A stretch of DNA of 64,000 bases from Posidonia oceanica (lineage: Eukaryota > Streptophyta > Magnoliopsida > Alismatales > Posidoniaceae), in NCBI GenBank assembly GCA_037176725.1, contig JAZBRS010000039.1, positions 26,448,001 to 26,512,000 of the forward strand. Direction: 5' to 3'. The position numbers and the translations under genes are program-made. Shown piece after piece: positions 57,106 through 64,000 of this stretch. Position 1 is the first letter of the stretch; each line of letters opens with the position of its first letter. Under the pieces are notes generated by a model. The model searched no databases and had not been told where the DNA came from. It saw only the letters and a list, made by a program, of their open reading frames with translations.

Positions 57106-57560
57106 GGTGATAAGATATCGGACTTATCGGCCGGCAAAGAGGGGATGAGGTAATGATGAGATTGATTGAAAAGGTGATAAGATATCGGACTTATCGGCCG
57201 GCAAAGAGGGGATGAGGTAATGATGAGATTGATTGATTGAAAAGGTTTCGCGAGAGCGAATCATCCCATGACACCAGGAATATCATGGGGGAAAGAGGGA
57301 GAGGATGATACCAAGGGGCGATCAAAAGATGCCCCTGGTGTCGGGATGACACCAGGGGTTGGCCAGCGCGTCCTTGGCATCAAAAGCAGAAGGATGAAGA
57401 CAAAACTGACGTGTTTGTCAGACGAGTAGTTTGGGGTACCAGCCCGCAAAAGATGACAGGTTGACGGACCTATCACCGAGTAGTTGGGGGTGCCAGCCCG
57501 CTGGGGATGATGACAGGTTGACGGACCTATCGCCGAGCAGTTGGGGGTGCCAGCCCGCAG
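57106..57560. repeat. Hairpin units and conserved long-armed hairpin, Z
   Basis: Two near-identical units of about 65 bp contain GATAAGATATCGGACTTATC (near 57109 and 57177). A long-armed hairpin CCCCTGGTGTC / GACACCAGGGG follows at 57332-57358. After that come three units of the kind GACAGGTTGACGGACCTATC with a GAGTAGTTGGGGGTGCCAGC-like partner (57420-57560). These correspond in order and sequence to 11050-11540 in Y. Confidence 0.75.
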
Positions 57561-57847
57561 AGGACTCAGCTGGGGACGCTGGATGGCTCGGCTTGCCAGC
57601 GCGGGTCTGCAGAGATTCTGGACTCCGGATTGGCTGCTGAGGACTTTCCTGCGTTGTGTTGGCTGCAAGTCTGGCTAAAGGGCCTGATGATGATAATGAA
57701 TATGCAATGCATTGAACAGTCTTGAAGTGCAAGCAGATAGCAGAAACAGTTTTTCATTGATAAAGCTTGATAAGTACAATGCCTGTGGCAGGCCAAAAGC
57801 ATACAGCACAACTTGAAAGGAAACTACATATTGGCTGCACAAGTGCC
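57561..57847 (-). other. Z spacer between hairpin region and extra ORF
   Basis: About 290 bp without recognisable coding sequence or repeat; it directly follows the stop of the extra ORF in element orientation. Confidence 0.5.
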
Positions 57848-59050
57848 CTAGCCGATTTGGGCCTTCTTCGACTGCTTGGAGTCGGGGAAAAGAGGGCCGC
57901 CTGGCGGGATTTCATTGATAGGCCAGAGCTCTTGGACCTCGGTCAGGTACTCAGAGGTACATCCTACACCTCTCGCAGCTGTGATGTCTGTTGATCGCAC
58001 TCCATGCTGCATCAAATTGGCCAGCTTCTTTGTTGGGGCAGTCGTGCTAAGAGGGTATGCCTGCAGAAGCTTGGGTGCTGTGCTGTCAACAAAGGCGCCC
58101 TGCCGGAAGCCAAACTGGCACATGACCCTGATAGGGTGGTATTCCACACCCGTAGTGAATCCTGGCAGCACAATCAGCCGCGTGTCATGCGCGCTGAAAA
58201 AGACAGTGAATGGCTCGGCCTCAGAGGGGATGATACGCCAGGTTACAGCGTCATCAGTCAGTGCTGATAGCCTTTCGTATTCTTCTTTGACGCTCCTGAC
58301 TGTCTTGGCACGGTTGCTGCTGCAGTAGGCTTCAAAAGCATGCACCTGGGGGCGCAGAAAGTTCATTTCTAAGTGTGCAGCTAGCCAGACTTGTATAAGT
58401 GCCCCGCAGCTGTGGAAGTGGCGGCAGCGATGTGAGATGCGGTCCAGCCTGCGATATGTTTCTGCCAGAACAACTGGTGCCAGGTCTATCTGCCGGGTCA
58501 CCACAGCAAGTGCTATCTCTACAACCTCAATGGCCACTATCAGTCGGCCATGAGTAAAGATCAGCTCGCCCAGGAAGCAGATGACAAACCCTCGGAGCCA
58601 CAGCTCATCTCCGAGTTCCACGCGCTTCTTCATGACATCATCAAAGTGCACTAGGCGAAGCATAGGTTCAGGTCCGCTGGTGTAGATCAGTCTTTGTTGG
58701 CAGCTTCGAGTAGGGAGCCCAGTTAGCTGGCTCAGGACCGCGAGATATCCGTCACGCCTCATGAAGATGGGCGGTCCCATGATCTTGGAGAAGCCGCAGA
58801 TCCGACGCACTTCTTCTAGTGTGGGTGTAAGCTCAGTTCTGCCAAAGCGAAAGACGTGGTGCGCCGGTTTCCAGAATCTTGCGGCGGCACACAGAAGGTG
58901 ACGGCTGACTTCCACATCAGCGGCCTTCAGCAGTTTAGTTGGGACCCCCTAGAGGCGCAGCTTCTCACAGTCTTCTTGAGTAAGCCTGCCGATCCATTCT
59001 CGCAGGGTTTCCGAGCAGTGTGCTGGAGTTAACAGAGTAGGGAAGCCCAT
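57848..59050 (-). pseudogene. Extra ORF downstream of integrase in Z, DUF7745/plant-mobile-domain-like
   Basis: The frame runs from ATG at 59050 (MGFPTLLTPAHCSETL) to a stop at 57848, 400 codons, with a single TAG at 58949-58951 (codon 34) followed by GGG, most simply an old CAG. After the stop, 355 codons are open. Residues 59-86 (FWKPAHHVFRFG, TPTLEEVRRICG), 195-203 (LAETYRRLD) and 219-229 (IQVWLAAHLEM) resemble what I recall of plant DUF7745 proteins, a group related to plant mobile domains and often found in or near retrotransposons. That assignment is from memory of the pattern, not a search. It is unrelated to gag or pol, on the same strand, 1.46 kb after integrase. Its role is unknown. 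A host gene is unlikely, as it has no introns and lies within the boundaries of Z. Confidence 0.68.
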
Positions 59051-60514
59051 TGCGCAGATCACAGAGGTACAGGCTGAGAGCTACAGAGCTGGAAGGTACC
59101 TGCTATCAATAAACAGTCAGATCTCGCAGGCATATAATCTTTGATAGAAAGCAGAATCTGAGGCTGATAAAGTAGTTCCATATGCATCATAGCAGTCAAT
59201 AACAGAACATAGCAGTTAAGCACAGATAAGCAAAAGGATTCTGCAGCAATCTTGTGGATACGAGGGCGAGGGCCGGCAGGTGATCTAGACCGGCGCAACT
59301 CGAGTAGCGTCAGGGCGCTCTGCTGGGGAGTAGTACTGTCTCAGGGTTGAAGCGAGTTGCAGAGCGGAACGATTGATAAGAAAGGGAGGATAGACGAGGA
59401 TGCATGCATGCATGATGCAGGTTGGTATGCTTTTGAAATGATTGGTATGCTTGGGTGCCCTCAGCATACAGAGTGCTTTGGTGCCTGCTGCAAAGGAAAA
59501 GAGTGGTCCCCAACTCACCGGGCCCTACTTAGACTCTTGGCTCGCTGGTGGCACTCCGGAACAGGTGTTGGCATTATACAGGTGGTGGTGTGGTGAGGAT
59601 AGGCTACTTGCCGAACTCTCAAGACCTACACCTATTCTTTCAGCTCTCTTTTTTTGATTTCTCCCTCATAGGTATGCAGTCTTTCTCTGCCCCTAGCTAG
59701 GAGAAGGGTAAGTGTTTGCTCTTGGAGGGATGTGGTAGACCCTTTTAAGCTCGACATGCTGGGGATCTTCTAGTAGGGTATGGGGGATAATGGTGCCTGT
59801 TGTTTTCTTGGGCTGCAACTTGCCTTTTTTCTTTTTCTCTCTTTCTTTTTTTTTTGCTTTTTCCCCCTTTTTTGGTTTTTGTTCTATCTCTTTTTTTTTT
59901 TGCTTTGTTTGATTTCTTTTTTTTTTTTTTTTTTTTCAGGCTTTTGCTATCCCCATTTTGGTGGCAAAAGAAGGGTGCTTGAGTCGTGATAGATCTGGGC
60001 TTTGGGTCTGCTGTGTGATGGGTAGAAGGAGCAGGGTTAGACTGCACACCCCTATCTCTAGGGCCGGCTTTTGTCTTCGTCTTCTGTTCCTTGGATGTGC
60101 CCAAGCCTAGACGTCTACTCTCACTTTTTTCAGACTCACATCCTAAGATTTTTTTCTCCCTCAAAGGTGTATGTCCTTATGAGATTAGGCAGTTCGCCTG
60201 TCCTGATTGGTGGTGGCTCCCTCACTAGCTAAGGCGTCTAAGTAGTGCCGGGTGAGGTAGGGCAGACTCTTTCCAGAGCAGGCAAGCACTTCCGGTTTTC
60301 ATCACCGGGCCGAGATGGGATGCATGATTTGAGAGGATGACGATGATGATTTTGAAAAAGATGATGAATGTTTTTGAGAGGATGACGATGATGATTTGAA
60401 AAAAGAGAATGCAAGAATGGGATAGATAGAAAATGTAGGTAGGACGAAAATGCAAGAAGTGAGAATGCAAGTGCGTAGGTGGGGGAAGGGCGTTCGCAAT
60501 GGGGCCGCCTTCGG
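59051..60514 (-). other. Z spacer between integrase and extra ORF (non-coding)
   Basis: No credible gene. On the plus strand 59818-59940 is pyrimidine-rich with T runs up to about 20. The corresponding minus-strand frame (Lys-rich) is low complexity. At 60335-60415 a 45-bp direct repeat occurs (GAGGATGACGATGATGATTT twice). This gap would be the intergenic region through which the extra ORF is expressed, but I see no obvious splice or promoter signal. Confidence 0.6.
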
Positions 60515-62731
60515 CTACTGATAGTACTTCCTGAGATAGCAGAGGTTGACGGGCTCAGACTGCTCGACCCGGTCCATATCCTCAAGAGTTACAGCGCCTC
60601 CCGAGAAGATCTGCTTGACCACAAAGGGGCCACGCCAATTGGATCGGAATTTCCCTCGACCATCAGGCAAATGAATGGCGCGCAAGACAAGGTCCCCTGG
60701 CTGAAAGTTTCTGGGCTGGACCTTCTTCAAGAATGCTTTGGCCATCCGCTTCTGGTAGCAGTGAGCGTTGTGCATGGCTTGCAGTCTGCGCTCATCAATC
60801 AGATTCAGTTGGACGCAGCGGTCTTCGACCCATTCTGCCTCTTCCAACTCAGCTTCTCGTAGGATCCACAGAGAGGGGATCTCTACTTCAACAGGTAACA
60901 CCACCTCCATGCCGTACACCAGAGAGTACGGGGTGGCTCCCGTCGAGGTCCGGATTGATGTCCTGTACGCCCAGAGCGCGTATGGGAGCTTGTCATGCCA
61001 ATCCTTGTTGGTTTCTGCCATCTTCTTCAGGATTTTGACAATGTTCTTGTTTGCAGACTCCACTGCTCCGTTCATCTGTGGCCGATAGGGCGAGGATCGA
61101 TGATGCTTGATCTTGAGACTTTGCAGGTATTCCTCGGCCCTTTTGGCAATGAAGTTTGTGCCATTATCAGAGATGACAGAGTGCGGGACCCCATATCGGG
61201 CAACGATATTGTTCTTGATAAACTTTTCTGTTGCCACAGCGGTGACTGTCTTATAAGAGGCTGCTTCCACCCACTTGGTAAAGTAATCGATCGCTACCAG
61301 AATGTAACGATGACCATTTGAAGCAACCGGGTGGACGGCGCCAATGACATCGATCCCCCAGGTGGAGAAAGGCCATGGCGAAGACATGTTATGTAGCTGT
61401 TGTGGGGGGGCCTTGATGAAGTTACCATGGATCTGACAGTTGTGGCATTTACGCACAAACCGGTAGCAGTCTGCTTCCATGGTCTGCCAGAAGTATCCTT
61501 GAAGCATGATTTTCTTGGCCAGGAAGACGCCGTTCATGTGCGGGCCACAGGTCCCCGCATGCACTTGAAGCATCAGCGTGTCAGCCTCCGATTTGTTTAG
61601 GCAGCGCAGTAGCATCTGATTGTATGACCTTCTGTACAGCTGCCCAGCCCCCAACACATATTTTGACGCCAGACGCGCCAGAGTTCTCTTGTCTGTTACC
61701 GCGGTATCAGGAGGAAAACTGCTAGATTCCAGGAAAGATTTTATATCTTGATACCAGGGCTGTTCCTCTGCTGGATCCGCCTCTTCTATGTTCAGGCAAT
61801 ATGCAGGCTGCTCAATGCGAGTAACAGATACATCCACTGTGCTGTCTTCAGATACAGTGAGCCAGGATGCCAGAGTTGCTAGTGCGTCTGCGTATGCATT
61901 CTTTGCTCTGTTCATGTATGTGAAGCAGATGCTCTCAAATTCTTCCATCAGCCTCAACAGGTGTTCGTGATACGGCACAAGTTTGGGATCTTTTGTCCTC
62001 CAGTCGCCGTTCACTTGAGAGATCACCAGCATGGCATCACCGTGCACATGCGGCCTCTGCGCCTTGTGCTCGAGGGCGACTTTCAGCCCTAGGATGCATG
62101 CTTCGTATTCTGCTTGATTGTTTGTGCAGGTGAAAGTCAGCTTCCTCGCGAAGGGAATCATCTGTCCCTGGGGCATGGTCAGCACTGTGCCTATGCCTCG
62201 GCCCTTTTTGTTGACAGCGCCATCAAAGTAAAGCTGCCATTCCTCTTGTTTTTCAGGATTTTTCTGCTCAGAGCCCTCCATTGCGAAGAGGATGTCCTCG
62301 TCGGGGAACTGCGTCTGGAGGGGTTGGTATTCAGGCAGAGGAAGATTAGCAAGATGGTCTGCCATGGCCTGACCCTTCATGGACTTCTGTGTGACAAAGG
62401 TAATGTCGTACTGAGACAATAACACCTGCCACTTAGCACATCTGCCTACCATGGCCGGCTTTTGAAAGAGGAACTTGATAGGATCATGCCGGCATAAGAG
62501 CTGAACTGGGTATGCCATCATGTAGTGCGTTAGTTTCTGTGCAGCCCAGACAAGGGACAAGCAGGTCTTCTCTAGTGTACTGTACCTGGCTTCGCATTCA
62601 TTAAACTTCTTGCTCAGGTAATAGATGGCACGCTCCCTTCTACCAGATTCGTCATGTTGGCCCAAGACGGCGCCCATGGAATGCTGCGTGGTAGAAAGGT
62701 AGAGAAGCAAAGGTCTCCCTGGTGTAGGGGG
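60515..62731 (-). pseudogene. RNase H, second RNase H and integrase of element Z pol
   Basis: A long open stretch (about 738 pol codons; the open frame nominally starts at 62890 but its first 53 codons are out of the pol frame). The gypsy RNase H comes first (LYLSTTQH, AIYYLSKKF, YSTLEKTCLSL), with Ser where the first catalytic Asp is expected. The second RNase H has YFDG (D223 counting from 62890), AEYE (E261), HGDAML (D285) and YADALA (D335) intact. Integrase follows with an HHCC finger (H444, H451, C482, C485), the core Asp in WGIDVIG (D514), SDNGTNF (D575) and E611 in AVESANK, a D-D-35-E spacing, and a C-terminal GDLVLR and WRGPFVV segment ending at a stop at 60515. Integrase and the second RNase H look intact; the frameshift lies upstream. 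Confidence 0.95.
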
Positions 62732-63620
62732 ACCAGGACAGGAGGCTTGATCAACAGCTGCTTGATCTTGGCAAATGCAGCCTGACATTCTTCGCTCCAG
62801 TCGATTTGCGCATTCTTCCTCAGGAGCTTGAATATGGGTTCGCAGATGGGCGTAAGCTGTGCAATAAAGCGACTGATATACTGTAAACACGCAAGCAGAC
62901 TCCTGACCTCCTTTTCAGTTCTGGGGGGTGGCATGTCCACGATAGCTTTTGCTTTCATCGGGTCCACCTCAATCCCCCTTTGGCTAATAATGTAGCCGAG
63001 CAGCTTGCCAAAAGACACCCCGAATACACATTTCTAGGGATTCAGGCGCAATTTGTACTTCCGTAGACGGTCAAAGAGCTTTTTTAGACAGGCAAGGTGG
63101 TCTTCAGGCTCTCTGGTTTTAGCAATCATGTCGTCTACGTAGACCTCTACTTCTTGGTGCATGAGGTCGTGGAACAGTGCAGTCATGGCCCTCTGATAGG
63201 TCGCACCAGCATTCTTCAGACCGAACGGCATGACTTGGTAGCAGAAGACTCCCTAAGGGGTGATGAATGAAGTCTTTTCCATGTCTTCTTCCGCCATTTT
63301 GATTTGATTGTATCTAGAAAAGCCGTCCATGAAGGAGAGCATCTTGTGGCCCGCTGTATTGTCGACTAGGACGTCAATGTGAGGCAGGGGGAAGTCGTCC
63401 TTGGGACTTGCCTTGTTCAGGTCCCTGTAGTCGATGCAGATCCGGATTCGGCCATCTTTCTTGGGCACAGGTACAATGTTTGCCAGCCATTCAGGATAAA
63501 GAACGACCTTCAGAAAGTTGACTCTGAGCTGCTTCATTATCTCTTCTTTGATCATGAGCAGCCACTGCGGTCGCTATCTTCTCAGTTTCTGCTTTACTGG
63601 CTTGGCATCCGGGTTTAAGG
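62732..63620 (-). pseudogene. Reverse transcriptase of element Z
   Basis: RT in the frame used by 62732-64000, collinear with X. Segments seen: VPVPKKDGRIRICIDYRDLN, ASPKDDFPLPHIDVLVDNT, SFMDGFSRYNQI, MPFGLKNAGATYQ, the YVDD motif at about 63132-63143, and LGYIISQRGIEVDPMKAK. Disabling changes are TAG at 63574-63576 and TAG at 63253-63255 (both where X has TGG), a TAG at 63034-63036, and a one-base frameshift near 62731 just before the RNase H. Apart from these the protein is well preserved, more so than X. Confidence 0.92.
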
Positions 63621-64000
63621 GCAGATTGTGCACCACTATCTCTATGTCAAGGCCGACCATATCCTCGTAACTCCAGGCGAAGACATCCGCATATTCTTTC
63701 AAGAATGCGATGAACTCTGCTCGAGCCTGGGAGGACAACTGAGCACTGATACGAACTTCTCTAACTTCCTCAGCTGTGCCGATGTTGACAACCTCTGTTT
63801 CTTCTTCAACATGGAGGTTGGGGCCTTCTGGGTCGTCGTCATAGGGCCGGAACTCGGGCAATGGTTCGTCAATCTCATCCATGCCCGTATCATCTTCCTC
63901 TCCATAAGCAATAAGTTCCGAGAGGATCTCCTTCTCAAACGAAGGACTTGTGATGTCGAAAGAGTGTATGTGTTCCGTTGCTTGGCCTTGGTGACGCTTT
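63621..64000 (-). pseudogene. Acidic pre-RT linker of element Z pol, cut by window end
   Basis: The counterpart of 2421-2800 in X: an acidic segment (DEIDEPLPEF, EGPNLHVEEETEV) followed by FLKEYADVFAWSYEDMVGLD. It is open from the TAG at 63574 to at least 63882 and continues in frame to the edge. Whether Z has the His/Glu/Ala repeat seen in X cannot be told, as it would begin just past position 64000. Confidence 0.8.

Larger units (their letters stand above)
43483..64000 (-). mobile_element. Element Z: Tat retrotransposon with extra 3' ORF (right end off-window)
   Basis: From left to right: 3' LTR (43483-49432), PPT, a 435-bp internal piece, nested solo LTR S3 (49868-55340), repeated and structured non-coding sequence, the extra ORF (57848-59050), a 1.5-kb gap, and integrase, RNase H domains and RT up to the right edge. 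The 5' LTR, gag, protease and most of the linker lie beyond 64000. Its pol protein is close to that of X, but its LTRs belong to the giant 5.5-6 kb family shared with S1 and S3. Confidence 0.9.

Noticed and set aside
57848..59050. An independent host gene of the plant-mobile-domain type.
   Set aside because: It lies between the pol and PPT of Z on the same strand, has no introns and carries a nonsense codon. A captured or element-borne ORF is simpler.
59745..60164. 139-codon Lys-rich frame on the minus strand.
   Set aside because: Driven by a T-run-rich tract on the other strand; low complexity with no motif.

Overview
This window looks like plant nuclear heterochromatin made almost entirely of nested LTR retrotransposons of the Ty3/gypsy Tat (Ogre-like) lineage. 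The lineage call rests on four things visible here: a pol with two consecutive RNase H domains, the second with an intact D-E-D-D set; an integrase with an HHCC finger and a D-D-35-E core; a primer binding site matching the 3' end of plant tRNA-Arg; and LTRs of 3.3 to 7.1 kb. I see no host gene, rRNA, tRNA gene or CRISPR array. The species cannot be named from this sequence; a flowering plant is likely.

Layout, using letters of my own. Element X (minus strand) fills 1-5962 and 26450-34035. From right to left it has a 5' LTR (30714-34035), PBS, leader, broken gag, protease, a His/Glu/Ala-rich linker, RT, two RNase H domains and the start of integrase, and it runs off the left edge. Element Y (5963-26444, minus) is inserted at the gag-protease junction of X with the 5-bp target duplication GAGGC. 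Y has two LTRs, PBS, gag and PPT but no protease or pol, so it is a non-autonomous gag-only derivative. A 6.0-kb solo LTR, S1 (12307-18306, duplication GCATG), sits inside Y.

Right of X, a 202-bp remnant (34036-34237) leads into LTR A (minus), which is split twice. A 7.1-kb solo LTR, S2 (34413-41504, plus strand, duplication CCACC), interrupts it first, and element Z interrupts it at 43482. Z (minus, 43483 to beyond 64000) has a 5.95-kb 3' LTR, PPT, a structured and tandem-repeated 3' region, an extra ORF resembling the plant DUF7745/plant-mobile-domain group, and a pol with few disabling mutations. Solo LTR S3 (49868-55340, duplication GGGAG) is inserted into the 3' region of Z.

The coding genes are those of a retrotransposition cycle (gag particle, protease, RT/RNase H, integrase), and every copy carries stops or frameshifts. 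Y could only have moved with pol supplied in trans. The most interesting signals are non-canonical. They are the extra ORF downstream of integrase in Z, 60-bp arrays of variable copy number just upstream of the putative TATA box in each giant LTR, a tRNA-Arg PBS-like motif buried inside the 3' end of every LTR, hairpins with paired base changes in the 3' internal regions of different elements, and a long His/Glu/Ala repeat between protease and RT.
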